A DNA stretch of 64,000 nt from Stenopsyche tienmushanensis (GCA_008973525.1 WACJ01000421.1:124001-188000), one strand, 5' to 3'. Positions 50,040-61,552 are shown, counted from the first letter of the stretch. The notes: generated from the letters alone by a model not told the origin. Translations and numbers: made by a program.

Positions 50040-50155
50040 AAGACCGAACCGAAAAACTGATATTTTCGAATGAGTTCAGAGCCGCTTTTGGTTCCGGTAA
50101 AATTAATGTTTTACCAGTTATCGGTTTTTTGGTTCTGTTCTGGTTCGAAGCCCTG
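50040..50155 (-). mobile_element. hAT-type miniature element or terminus
   Basis: Read on the minus strand the segment begins CAGGGCTTCGAACCAGAACA (50136-50155), a common start of hAT terminal repeats. Internal inverted arms CCGAACCGAAAAACTGATA (about 50043-50062) and TATCGGTTTTTTGGTTC (about 50119-50136) pair with few mismatches. The left end is not clean and no 8-bp duplication was read, so it may be truncated. Confidence 0.55.
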
Positions 50156-50440
50156 ATATAAACAATTTATTGATTGGCGATAGAAAACGTATTTAGGCTC
50201 TTTTTTTCTTAGAATGAATATTTTACAAACAAATCAATCGATTTTTTGCACACATAATAATGGCATTCCTTTCTGAGACATCTACGTCTATGGCTGGCCT
50301 TTTTTTAGATTTAAAACATATATGTATATTTTTTGCGGGCGAAAACTGGCTGAATAAAATACATTAATATGCATTATTTTTATCTGCTGCATGGAAGCGG
50401 CTTAAAATCTAATTTATAATCAAATCTAAATTTGCTCGGA

Positions 50441-50556
50441 AATTTTTTTTGTTCGTATTTTATGCGCTGCCATATCGTTTATTCGATTGCGATAAAACTT
50501 TACCAATTTATTGTTTGCAATTTTTTAAATAATACAAGTATAGTACAATTTACTTA
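50441..50556 (+). repeat. Helitron-like terminal repeat, copy 2
   Basis: A more diverged copy reading TTTTGTTCGTATTT, ATGCGCTGCCATATCGTTT, ATTCGATTGCGATAAAACTT, ACCAATTTATTGTTT and ACAAGTATAGTA. It lacks the initial TATATAAAA block, suggesting loss of the end. Confidence 0.6.
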
Positions 50557-50699
50557 CAGTAGATCTTATATCGGGCTTGGACTAATAGTTTAAATATGTA
50601 TGAAAATCATGTATGAATGTACTGCAAAAAATATATTTTTTAAATTAATATGAATTTAATTAAAATATATTTTATGGTTGTTATTTGGTCGGTATAAAT

Positions 50700-51080
50700 C
50701 GTCATTGGCGGCGTACAGGGACTAGGTCAATATTCCGTTTTTTAAGTCGGCCAGTTTCGAAACAACGCGCCCCTATTTAAAGCGAGTCAACTTTTATTTA
50801 AGCTCTCGCAGTTTTTAAATAGACGCCGCGAGCCTCCGAGCTTTTGTTCTAATTATAAAATGCAGACTGCGTCGGCAGTCCCTCTCGCACGCGCGGCGCG
50901 CCGGCACGCGCCGTCCCGCTCGCACTCATTACTTAAGCCAGTATTACCCGAGTAATATCTTAAGCGCCTTTGTTTTTATCGCTAAAGAGGAAAAAATGGA
51001 GCAAAGCCGAGATTTTCCTTTCTCTTTGTTGTACATCAAACAGCTGTTTTTGCGCTCGACTTAACCTTCGCTCGAAGATA
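50700..51080. promoter_or_regulatory. CpG-rich patch, possible promoter
   Basis: There is a dense CpG run at about 50880-50935 (CGCACGCGCGGCGCGCCGG) preceded by ATTATAAAATG at about 50853, a TATA-like word. Flanks are AT-rich and repeat-filled. A promoter is possible, but no coding frame follows. Confidence 0.3.
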
Positions 51081-51607
51081 ACGCGCTTATGAATATTTTA
51101 AGCGTCTCTTAGCGTCTGGCTGTTCCCAGATTCTTCCCAAAGATTTTTGATCGTCGAGATTGTGATGGGTCACCGAAGTGTCTTCAAAGGGTGAACTTAA
51201 ATAATGGACAAAAAATGGCATCCGGTTATGGCGAAGAGCGGTTTTGATGGCACATAATAAATTAGGACGCAACGAGACTGCTTCATTTTATCCACCCCCC
51301 TAACCAGCCTTACCAAAAAACAGCACTAACATCTTATGGAAGAAGATTCACGCTAACATTGATCGGCAATAATCTTCATATTTTTAATATAGATCATCAT
51401 GATATCTTAACTAAAGGATGCATATTTTTGCAGTACTATATTTTCCATCCAGGATTAGATATAGGATAAAAGATTCCCATTCATATTTTTTCACATTAAG
51501 GAGATCCTTAGCACTATAATTTATTCATCTTAACCCTTAGATGAGTATGTCCGTATATGTACCGTCATTCTCTATAGCGTTTTATTTTCAATACCATGCC
51601 TTTAATC
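51081..51607. other. Non-coding stretch
   Basis: I see nothing recognisable beyond a 61-codon minus-strand frame at 51087-51272 with no motif. Confidence 0.55.
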
Positions 51608-51735
51608 TTATATATAAAAATGAATTTTTGTTTGTTCGTACGAAATGCGCTGCCATGTCGTTCATCAGATTTTGATAAAACTTCGTCCACTTATTGCTAA
51701 AAACTGCGTAAGTATTATAAGCATAGTTTAATATA
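51608..51735 (+). repeat. Helitron-like terminal repeat, copy 3
   Basis: It begins TCTTATATATAAAAATGAAT, then TTTGTTTGTTCGTACGAA, ATGCGCTGCCATGTCGTTCA, TCAGATTTTGATAAAACTTC, then CACTTATTGCTAAAA. It lies directly against copy 4 in head-to-tail orientation. Confidence 0.7.
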
Positions 51736-51865
51736 TAAAAATCAATGTTTGTTTGTCTGTATTTAATGCGCTTCCATACCGTTCATCCGATTGTGATAAA
51801 ACTTTATCAACTTACTGTTTATACTTGCGGAAATAACATAAGCATAGTAAAAATATTATATGGAT
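51729..51865 (+). repeat. Helitron-like terminal repeat, copy 4
   Basis: Nearly identical to copy 1 over the CCATACCGTTCATCCGATTG and TTTATCAACTTACTGTTTAT blocks, so copies 1 and 4 are the youngest pair. It opens TTTAATATATAAAAATCAAT. Copies 3 and 4 form a tandem. Confidence 0.75.
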
Positions 51866-52640
51866 GGGTATTCGCTAGTTCTAAATAGAATATTAATATT
51901 TAATCAAATTCGGATGTGAAACATTGAACTTCGACGATCTGTTTTATTGTTTTATCTGAAACTCTTCAAAAAACACTGTAAAAAAATAAGGACGATTCTA
52001 AAATCGAATGAGACAACCCAACCTTTGTTACAAGAGTTAAATGTCATCAGACATAAGAACGAAAATGGGGCGATGTTAATTTTCCTTCTGAAATTATGAT
52101 AACAGTTCGGTTGGCAAAAATTCTATGATTTTAATAATTGTCTTTAGCAAATCTTTAAAGTTTTTACATCATTTTGCATCCAATCCAAGCATATTTAATA
52201 TTTGCAATCCAATAGGAATCAACTTTGATTAATATATTTTTCATACAATTCCGTGCCATGGCAAAATATTATATGCATAAAAATCAATTCGTTTGAAAAT
52301 AAACAGGTTTATTTAATAAGTATCTTATTGAAAAAATCCACAGGTTTTGTATTGAAGATATTGGTTCATTTTGAAGTATGATGGGGTTAAATTCGAATTT
52401 GGGACGAATCACAATGTAATGTAGTCTCTCGCTGATGCCAGGATAATATCACTTAATATTTCATATGGGCTCTCGCAAAATAATACTACTCTTCCACAAG
52501 ATTACCGACACGTGGTAGAATAATTGCTTATGTTTGGGGTATAGGAGACGAATGAAAAAATTACACGTGGGGACAAAGTCGTTCACTTGTTTTTTCAGGG
52601 AAAATGGTTGCCTGTTATTTTTTCAATTTCTTAGTGTAGT
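51866..52640. other. AT-rich non-coding stretch
   Basis: I see nothing recognisable here. Confidence 0.6.
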
Positions 52641-52992
52641 CAAGGAGACGTTGAAGGTGACATGTGAGGGGTGTCCTCCCGAAGGCCTGTCGAGCCTACC
52701 TCCTTCCTTCCTCTTCTTCTCTTCTCTCGGGCCATCCCCCGCCTAGCCACCAAAATTCTCCCAAGCCACCCGGAGTGATTGATAAGCCGAGCACCATCCC
52801 TGCTGTGGGAGCTAACAACTCTCCCCCCCGACGTTCACCCCAAAACTCAAGGTGGGCCCCGAGCAGGGCCAGCTCCCTCCGTCAATTAAGGGGTATAATT
52901 ACAAGATAATTGCTGGTCTCTCTTTTATTCAATTCTTCGAAAACTAATATAATATCCAATCAGACATGTTTAGCACAAACATAATTAAAATC
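52641..52992 (+). other. GC-richer patch with strong acceptor-like tract and Pro/Ser-rich frame
   Basis: A long pyrimidine tract (about 52697-52730, CCTTCC and CTTCTTCTC runs) ends CCCCCGCCTAG at 52745, an excellent 3' splice-site shape. The frame beyond it is open to 52909 and Pro/Ser-rich (HQNSPKPPGVIDKPS). A donor-like CAAG|GTGGGC occurs at about 52851. It could be a small internal exon of about 105 bases. No family is recognised and low complexity limits confidence. Confidence 0.25.
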
Positions 52993-54410
52993 TAAGCAAA
53001 ACAAACTTACAATAAACTCCACAAAACTTCTCGCAATACAAATACGATCGAAAACAATAAAGCGTCTAGCATTCGACATTATGATCTCTATTAAAAAACT
53101 CATATCGATGCATTCCATGAATTCGCGTTAAATTTATTTGCAGTATAATCGTTTGCGGTCGAAGAATGTATACATAGCTTGCTTCCATTTTAGTTGGTAA
53201 TTTATTTTAGAGGCAGTGTATGGTGGTCGAGCGTACCCTTTAATACGCCGGTTCTGGATGTGCCCTACAGTTAGGAGGTACCAACAAGGGAGGTCTTTCC
53301 CCTAAATGTGGTAGGTTTGAACCGTGGAGGGCGGGCAGGGGGTGCGAGCTTAGAACATCGGTGGGTGGTCTCACCACATTCCACCGGGCAAGTTTGCTCC
53401 CACCCTTATCCAATTTTCTAAGTCTCTCGGGGGTGGGGGCGAGCTATGGGGGTGGTTTCGGAGATTGATGTGGAACTTAAGGGAGATAGAGGGGGAGGGA
53501 GTTATTTCACTGTAGTGGCTGTAGAGGCCGGGACTTGATTTGAATTGAGTAAGTTTCATATGTTACTGCACGGTTATATGCCTAGGAGAATTGTCGTAAG
53601 TGGATTCCATCAGTATTCGCTCTAAATTTACAAATTTCTGATGCCGTATGTAGATGTGCAAACTGTATGTGTTCATCTACGAACATGTAAATTTATAACA
53701 AAAAAAAATCCATTGAATACATCACAATCATGGCGAAACAAAGCCAAACCCCAAAGCATTTCCATGATAAATGATCCAATAAATATATTTTTGAAAGATT
53801 GAATATTACAATTATATCAATTATAACCATTGGCTATATTGAATATAAAAATGTGGATATTTGATTAGTGGCTTTGAATCGTTGATAAATCCAAAAACTT
53901 TGTCCAATCAAGCATTCATAAATGAATCAGCAATTAATATCATATTACGTGTATTTGATTCGCATATCAAGTCATATTGTTTATTAAAACAATGAAAAAT
54001 GGATCTAAGATCTAACCATTGTCTATGATATTATCACATTATTTCTATAAAAGTAATGCAATTCGATTGTAATAAATTCGCATTGAAGATTCAATTATAT
54101 TAGTCTGTCATCTCGAGTAAGATTCTAATGGGAGCGAAAAGAAGCAGGAGGTTCGCTCGGGCGCAGAAAGAATTTCGTCCTGTACATTTTGACCGAATTC
54201 AGTTGACGTAAAGATTTGCAAATTGTTGGTAGTGCTTGCCGCACTAAAGGTTACGGGGGAGAATTTACAGACTCCCAATTTGCCAAAGCCTTGGAAACAC
54301 ATAAAACGGAAAATTTATATAGTGGTGCTTCCATACGGCCGGTTGTAGGTGGTGTGCCCACCCGTTGGGTACAAACAGAGGCCGGGCCGGGTACATGTCT
54401 ATATATAAAT
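52993..54410. other. Non-coding stretch
   Basis: No gene is recognised. A GC-richer part at about 53215-53545 has no motif. The 53215-53340 piece has weak tRNA-like words, rejected for wrong spacing. Confidence 0.5.
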
Positions 54411-54500
54411 ATATGTATAGTCCTGGCTCAGAAGGATGTATATAGCGTCAAAGCCTCCCATCCCAGGGTTCCCGGATCAATACCGGAGCGTCCAGCGTCT
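54411..54500 (+). repeat. tRNA-like SINE head, tentative
   Basis: An A-box word TGGCTCAGAAGG (54424-54435) is followed 50 bases later by a T-arm-like CCGG-ATCAATA-CCGG (54472-54486 area) whose loop resembles a B box. This is the layout of a tRNA-derived polymerase III promoter. The anticodon arm does not fold into a normal tRNA, so it is a SINE head or tRNA pseudogene rather than a functional tRNA. Confidence 0.4.
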
Positions 54501-54540
54501 CCGTCTCCCTACCTGTTACTATGGACCTGCTCTCGAGTAA

Positions 54541-57500
54541 TGCTCTAACTTTGCGATTCCAAACGTGTGGGGCCGAGTGTCCTCCGAATGCCCGCAATAA
54601 TACCCCATCGATTTATGCGCGCAAACATTAATTTTTCCCATGGGATGCATAATTTTGCGAATCTGACGACCTGATCGATGATGTTCCAACTGTAATTATT
54701 TAAATTAAATGTCTATAAAGCTCATATATACGAAGAAAATGGGCGATCAAAGACAAAGGAAACAATGCATGAAGATCGTATTTGTTTAGCATCCGATTTG
54801 ATGGACAATATACAATGCTTTTAACAGTATAAATGAACGGAAAACATCATTATCTCTAATCACAATATATTCTTCGTAAGGAAGTAAACCGGTTAAGAAA
54901 GCTTTTCTCGTATTTTATACATTTACATCTACAAGTACATCTGAATATTTTTTTAGCCATGGAAGGTCGCTATCAAAGCTTGCTGCTTATTGATAATGTG
55001 AAAGTCTTTCAAAAAAAAATAATATGTTTTAGGAGTATTTAAATAAAAAAGTTATTTTTTTTAAATCAATTTTTGCACATCTCTTGCAATAATAAAACAT
55101 ATTTTACACAATTAGTTCATAACTTTTTGAATTAAAGTGTCCACGAGTTGAAAAAAGTTTATTCGAACTGTTTAATCTGGTTAGACGATTTCTAGTAGGC
55201 GTAGGCGCGTATCTTAATTTAACACTTTGCACTTGAGAGGTGACTTTCACTCACCACTCGGTTTGACACGGAAATTCGAAACATTGCAATAACTATTTAT
55301 GTTGAGTTCCTTTGAAGTGTTAAAAGACATTTAAAACTATTAATTATTATATTCAAAGCACTTAACAACTATTTAATTGTCTTTTGTAATACTATAAAAG
55401 TTGATGACACAGCATAAGTACCATAGCTTGAGTGACATCCGTTGATAAGTACGTCTATCCATTTGAATGTTTTGCTTCTGCTAATGATTACTATCCGATG
55501 ACACATACCCTGTATCACATTTTTCATCAACCATTAATGTGATTATAAAATTAAATAATATAATAAAATTGGAATTTAGTGAGTTTTTATGTTTGAAATA
55601 ACATATATGCATGTTATAAGCTAAATATGTGTGAAAATGGTGGTCAAATATTTTCTTATAGGAAAATATTTTTACATATCGATCCAAATGGATTCCCATT
55701 GTCTGCAAACTGGAATAAATATATTCCCATAATAATTAATTACAAAGTTTGCGAAGCGCTGCGTCAAGTTTGTCCCTCACATACGACCATAGAAGTAGAA
55801 GCTTACGCGCCATTGTGAGCTATACATGTAAGTACATATACGTGGTGTCTTTGTGTACACCACGTATATATACGTTCCGTATATACATACGGACACACAC
55901 TTTGAAACACGCACATACACATTATTATACTCGAGGGATATTGAAAATGTGTTTCGATACTGCTTCTTAGGGCTTAATGTAGGTCTGTCATATATGCTCA
56001 GAGCGACACGCTCATAATATATCGCTCAGCATGAGCGCCCACATACGACCATAATTCATGAATAATTTTTTTACTTGAAAATAATCCAGAATGTGTTCCA
56101 AGAAGAAATTGTGGATAATTTCGAAACGCAATAAAATTTCAATAAAGTGAACAAAACTTATGCAGCATTGCGTTATAAACCAATCATCATACCCCCAAGG
56201 ATGTATGGGACATGCTGTATTGAGTATTATAGTATGTGATGAGTACGATAATCTGTATATTTGAGTGTGTATGCTTTTAATATTATTATTTTGAAGTAAA
56301 TAGACTAATAGAATTTAATTGAAAAATAAAGCCAGAGCCTAAGTAGATTAAAGCATTTCTAGGCCATTTAAAGACAATTCATTCAATTACTTTCATGTAG
56401 AAAGCTTTAAGGCAAGCCAGAAATCGAAAAACTAACCACCGTGGAACGTAATGCCGGGAACTTCCTCCGCAGAATATAAAGTGCTTTCTTAGCAACTAAA
56501 TCAGGATAAGTAGGACTCAGCATCCATATAAAATACGAAGATTACTCTTTTAATGGCTCATACACTCAGTCCACTTCGGCAAAAATATAATTGAAATAAG
56601 CCACGAAGCAATTCCATGGATACATCCATCGGCGTACATATTTTACGAGTGTTTGTTTCTCTCATGTATTCTTTCGTATGGGGAGCACATTAGCAATAAG
56701 AACCGCCATGGCCCTAGTTGGCACCCACTAAAATCCTCTCAGGCATTTTATTTATTCACGCGTCTTGAGTCCTTGTCTTGATCCGGATATGGAAAGACAT
56801 CAAGGGACACGAGAGGCGGAGGCCCGTGGGGATGGATGGAGGCAGATAGATTGCGACAGGAGGCAGGAATGGGACAGGAAGTAGGCGTCATCTGCTGTTG
56901 CTGCAGGGGATGTGAGAACGTTCAAATGTGAAATGCTCTCTAAGAGATTCCGTGGCCACACTTAAGTGTCTTTCCTAAAAGACCTCCCCTTTTAATAATA
57001 TATCGCTCGGGATATAAGAGAAAAGAATCGTAGAAAATATCAATAGATTCGATGGCTTATTAAAAATGCAGCAAATGAAAAAATACCTCCCCAAGACGCC
57101 CGATCAAATAGGATATTTATACAGGGATTTTGATACATGAATTATAGATCTTATACGAATCCGATTCGAATGTCGAATTTTATTGTTCTATCACGTCTTG
57201 TGCTTATGAATGATTTCCACTTGAAGAATATATAAGAAAACTTTCATTTGCAAAGTAGCAAACATGGCACCTTTATAGAGTTTCCCATTGAAAAGATGCA
57301 ACAAGCCACTTGTTACGAATTCTCAACAAGTCGACTACTCAAGTGGAAGCAATATGAAATATTATTATCATATAGCGAAAAATGACATCCTGCCAACGTA
57401 TCTGAATCGAATCTTTGTAATAAAATATTGTTTGTATGTCATATTCTAAATAGGATATTCAAATTTAAATCTACTTATACGAATGTATATTAAAAGGGCT

Positions 57501-58449
57501 GTGATTTCGCATTGATTCCTAAAATAAATTCCATCTGAATTATAATGAATTTTTATTTAAATTCTAAGAAGACTTCAGTTTGCAGACACGTCGTTCAGAT
57601 TCCCTTTACGAGCTAACCGAGTACTTTTTCCAGAAGGGTAGTTTTATGTCGGAGTACTTAGCAGTCTTGTCTGAGCTAGTTCTTATATTCCCTAAATTTG
57701 TATATGAATTCGAGTCAAAGGTTGATCAAAGCGTCAAGTCGTTAATTTTAAGCTTCGTCTGACTGACTTGAAGATTATTTATTAATGCTTATGATCGGAG
57801 TTTTTGCGATGAACAAACAAAATATTAGTTTATCGAATAAAAAATTAAGTTTTCACTTATGGTGTCGTTTGAATCGATACCAACAAGCTGATCAAACTGT
57901 TTCAATATAAGCCGTTTTGTATTGGTTAAATATAAATATCAGCTTATTATTTGGACAAAGAAGACTAAATATCAATTTAAAAAATCAATAATGGGTTTTA
58001 TTTGAATAGTTGCTAATAAATAAATCATAAATTAGTGATTTAAACAAGGGTAAAATGATTGACTACTAAAAATTTAGTATTTTCATTCCTAACATTCTAC
58101 AGTTCGGATTTAACCCGTTTTTTTTTCAATAAAAGCTCAAAGACTAGCTGATCTTATTACTACAATGAAATCTAGATTACTATAACCGGGTCCATATTTT
58201 TCACAAATAAAACTTCAAGAGACATAATAAGGGTTGCGAATGAAGTAAAAGTCGATGAATATATGAATTAAAGAAAGATGTTGAATATTAGCCAAAAATA
58301 CTATATAACCTATATACAGTTATAAGATGTGATTGAGACTCAATTGGATTTATATATGATGCAATATTTAAGAACAAACCAATGAAAAAACGTCAAGGAA
58401 AATCATAAAATTATATTTACAAAATATATATCCCGAATGCTATATGTAT
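54541..58449. other. Mostly AT-rich, no gene recognised
   Basis: No gene is recognised. Consecutive palindromes lie at 55836-55893. A GC-richer patch lies at about 56760-56900. All frames are short and motif-free. Confidence 0.55.
55836..55893. repeat. Cluster of three overlapping perfect palindromes
   Basis: ATATACGTGGTGT (55836-55848) pairs with ACACCACGTATAT (55857-55869) across an 8-base loop. TATATACG (55867-55874) pairs with CGTATATA (55878-55885) across TTC. TCCGTAT (55876-55882) pairs with ATACGGA (55887-55893) across ATAC. The three stems follow each other, partly sharing bases, so they are alternative folds. CACGTG-like ACGTGG/CCACGT words are inside the first stem. Confidence 0.85.
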
Positions 58450-58482
58450 TAGGGCGTATCACATGAGCGTTCGGAATTCGTA
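58450..58482 (+). repeat. Repeat end shared with 61440-61472, copy 1
   Basis: ATTAGGGCGTATCACATGAG then CGTTCGGAATTC matches ATTAAGGCATACCACATGAA then CGTTCGGAATTC at 61440, with about four differences. Beyond the shared block the sequences diverge, as two elements of one family sharing a terminus would. No partner end was found. Confidence 0.7.
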
Positions 58483-58542
58483 AGTGTGAATTAAAACGCC
58501 ATAACTTTAACAAAACATAATTTCTAATATAAGCTGGTTTTC

Positions 58543-58678
58543 AAGCTAGTAGAACAAGCAAGTGCATAGAAGTTGGGAAGGTATTTCTAGTTCCGTTTTT
58601 GAGCTAAAAATGAAGTTAGCTCTGTTTATACAAAACTAGAGTTGATGGCTTGATGCTACTAGCTTGCTCTACTAGCTT
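58543..58678. repeat. Inverted repeat, 17-base arms, 102-base spacer
   Basis: AAGCTAGTAGAACAAGC (58543-58559) is the inverted match, with one mismatch, of GCTTGCTCTACTAGCTT (58662-58678). It lies just inside the repeat end at 58450 and may be subterminal structure of the same element. Confidence 0.75.
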
Positions 58679-59360
58679 AATGACTGTTATTTTATGCACC
58701 GGCATTGGCATCATTCATAGTTTATAAGAATTTGAACCAGAGAACTAATTAATCCACCGATGTGCGCCAAAAATGTTTACAAGTTCTAACAGATCAGCTG
58801 GAGACACCAAATGTAATAAGGGCGTGGCAAATCAAAACAAAACTGATTGACTCTGTCCGTTTTTATTTTTTTTAAATTTATTTGTATATATTTTATAATA
58901 TTTTATAACATTTATAATATATACTAAATTTTCTAAGCTTTCTTTTCATCATTATCGTTATGTTCAGGTATGGCATCCGATCGCGAGACGCTCATTCGTC
59001 ATATCAGCGGTCCGAAAAGCGGACCGATTGAGCATACAAACCTTATGGCCACTCTGTCCTTATTTAGGGCTTTTTGCGGCATTTTTAATGATCTGTACGA
59101 TCACAGAAGCAACGTAGCGTTTAGACAAGTTCTATCATAGTATATATTTTTTTACAACATTAATCGCCATGCCGAATCTTCATGTTATCATGCCCGATTC
59201 ATTATAGAGGGATACATTTTTAATGATTATGGGCCCATTTTAATAAGAAACTATCATCTAGACATGGACGGCATGAATATTAAAATGTATTTTATTATCA
59301 ATTGTAAATCGATGATTTGGTTTCATCTTCCAATAAAGGTTTCCAATAAAAAATGCTAAG
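58679..59360. other. AT-rich non-coding stretch
   Basis: I see nothing recognisable here except GGTCCG-AAAAG-CGGACC near 59010-59025, a small inverted repeat. Confidence 0.55.
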
Positions 59361-59389
59361 ATAATGCATTTTCGTTGTTTGCGACTAAC

Positions 59390-60095
59390 GCAACAGATGT
59401 CACTGACCGATTATTCCTAAGATGGCGGCAACGTCAAGCGCTCAAATGATTGATTGTTGTGTATTGTATCGCAACTTCGCGCACAATTCTTGTTTTTCCG
59501 TTTCGTTTAGAATAAAATATCGCCACGGTGCTTGAATAAAAAGGGAATTTGTAATTTTGCGAATTTATTTTGCATGTTAGAAATCATGAAATGGCTGTTC
59601 CGTACACTTTTGCGAATAAAAATGTGTTAAAATGCCTGAATAAAAGTTGAGAGAACATGACCCGTAAAAGAGGAGAGTGCATTCAGCACTCGAGTTTATA
59701 GTCTTACAGTTTTGGAACACGCTCTTACAATGTTTACCTTCGAAACTCAGGTCTTTCATGCAAGTCTCCTCCGCTGATTTCGATTCATTTTTATTTAAAT
59801 TCGCAAGTTTTCGCAGCATCCCGACGAGATTTAATCCGGAGATCGATTTTCGCCATCGCCGAATCTGCGACGGGCCGAATTTATCGATGCGACAAACAAA
59901 ATGGCCGCAATAAAGCGAACCTCGGTGCGTATGTGGTTTCGATATCGGCTTTCTGCCGATTTCGGACGCTCGAATAAATTCGGAATTAAGGCGGGCATCG
60001 CAAAAAATTGATGTTCGCCAACAAAGGCATAAATCTACTCGGGCATATATGATGCGCGCCGAGGATTTCCATGTTTGAACTCCTCTCTCTCCCAT
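59390..60095. promoter_or_regulatory. CpG-richer region with two YY1/Pho words
   Basis: AAGATGGCGGC at 59419-59429 is a full YY1/Pho-type site of animal core promoters. AAAATGGCCGC follows at 59898-59908. The stretch at 59820-60080 is CpG-richer than its flanks. A promoter or Polycomb/Trithorax-type element is possible; no exon is recognised. Confidence 0.35.
59577..60095 (-). other. Longest open frame in the window (172 codons), unrecognised
   Basis: A minus-strand frame with ATG at 60093-60095 runs to a stop at 59577-59579. It is basic and Cys-containing (14 Cys by eye, irregularly spaced), without signal peptide, membrane segment or known domain. It lies over the CpG-richer region where stop codons are rarer, and the plus strand is also open for 78 codons. 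It is possibly a chance frame; a lineage-specific gene cannot be excluded. Confidence 0.25.
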
Positions 60096-61439
60096 GTATC
60101 GGCTTTTGTGGCAAAGATGGTGTACGTATGGGTGTGTGGGTGTGTATGGGCGTATTAGTGTTTGTGTGTGCGAAACTGAAGATGTCAGGGGAGGGCTCGT
60201 GTGGCTAGGGGGTCCTGGGGGTTGGAAAGGCCCGCAGCTTAAACTTTACAGTCTGAATAGAAACACAATGGTGTACTGGGAGAAATTTCATAATAACGGG
60301 TTACCCGGAATGTTTCGATATATACCCGTACGTACCCGGTATCACAATATTAGTTTACGCAAGGGATGGGCTCGGGCACCATTGTTTCGACCTATCTGCC
60401 TGTAATAATTAATATGCGCTCCTATTATAAGAAATTAACGCTGTCTGTTTATATTATGGTAATTTATGACAGGAATTTCGTATGAATATATGCTGAAAAA
60501 AAAACATTTTGCCACAATGAAATTGATACCCCCGACATATGCGAAGAATTTAAATCACCCTTTATTAAATAAAATACAGCATAGGCAAAGGTATAAGGTA
60601 ACATTTTACCAATACTATGTAAAATTAGGAAAAATTAATCAGAAGCCTAAGATATATTTAATTGAAATACTTCGAACTCATCATTTTTCTATAAGTATCG
60701 TTAAGAATTTCGCATGATGCACTACAAAAAAATACTTTATCTTATGTTAATATTTACTTATAGACGCTTTTGCATCAACTTAGTTTTTAAACAATGCATC
60801 TCAACTTTGCCTGTCGAAAAAGGGTCATTTTCAATATATTCGAATAGGATTCTCATCTGCCAGTTTCTATTTAAATTCAACCCCATTTTAATAAATAATT
60901 CTTAGAAAAATTTCAGCTGTGCTTATGAAAATAGCTGGTTAATAATTTTCGATAATTTTATCAAATATTAGTACAGCGAATTAGATCTTGAATTCTTATC
61001 TTTAAAGTTTTTTTATACAAATTCAGATTGGAAAATTGGAGAATACATTTGGAAGATTGAAAGTATACCTATACTTCGCTATATGGACTTTTAATACGGC
61101 ATTTTTTCGATTTACGGTCCACAATGTTTCGTTATACGGCCAAAAATATTTATTGCATCTGAAAAAGTAAATATTCAGACGATCATAAAGTTGTGTAGGA
61201 TCGTCTATAAATAAGTTATAACATTGAATCAGATTTATATTGAATTTATATCTCCGAACTAGAATTAGGGGGTGAAATATATATTAAATGAGTTCAGACA
61301 ATTTACATAGATTTATAAATAAGCGTGTTGTATTAAAATAATTTAAAAAAAATTAGTATGCTTAAGAATGTATTTTTATGTTATGTAGTAAGTGGTATCC
61401 TTGGATGCCACGTCAAGGTGCCTTGATATCTTATATTGA
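60096..61439. other. Non-coding stretch
   Basis: No gene is recognised. A GT-rich, GC-richer part at about 60115-60240 is followed by AT-rich sequence. Confidence 0.55.
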
Positions 61440-61472
61440 TATTAAGGCATACCACATGAACGTTCGGAATTC
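61440..61472 (+). repeat. Repeat end shared with 58450-58482, copy 2
   Basis: It shares the CACATGA then CGTTCGGAATTC block with 58450. A 93-codon frame (61553-61834) lies just inside it, so this copy may retain some coding sequence of its family. Confidence 0.7.
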
Positions 61473-61552
61473 AAAGATGAGCTTAAGTGTCTAAGTGACC
61501 TTATCATGAACCAAAATATTGCTCTGACAAATCAGAGATAACGAAATTTAAT

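Noticed and set aside
53221..53340. tRNA gene or SINE (TGGTCGAGCG and GGTTTGAACC)
   Set aside because: The A-like and B-like words are about 100 bases apart, too far for a tRNA-type promoter, and no cloverleaf is seen.
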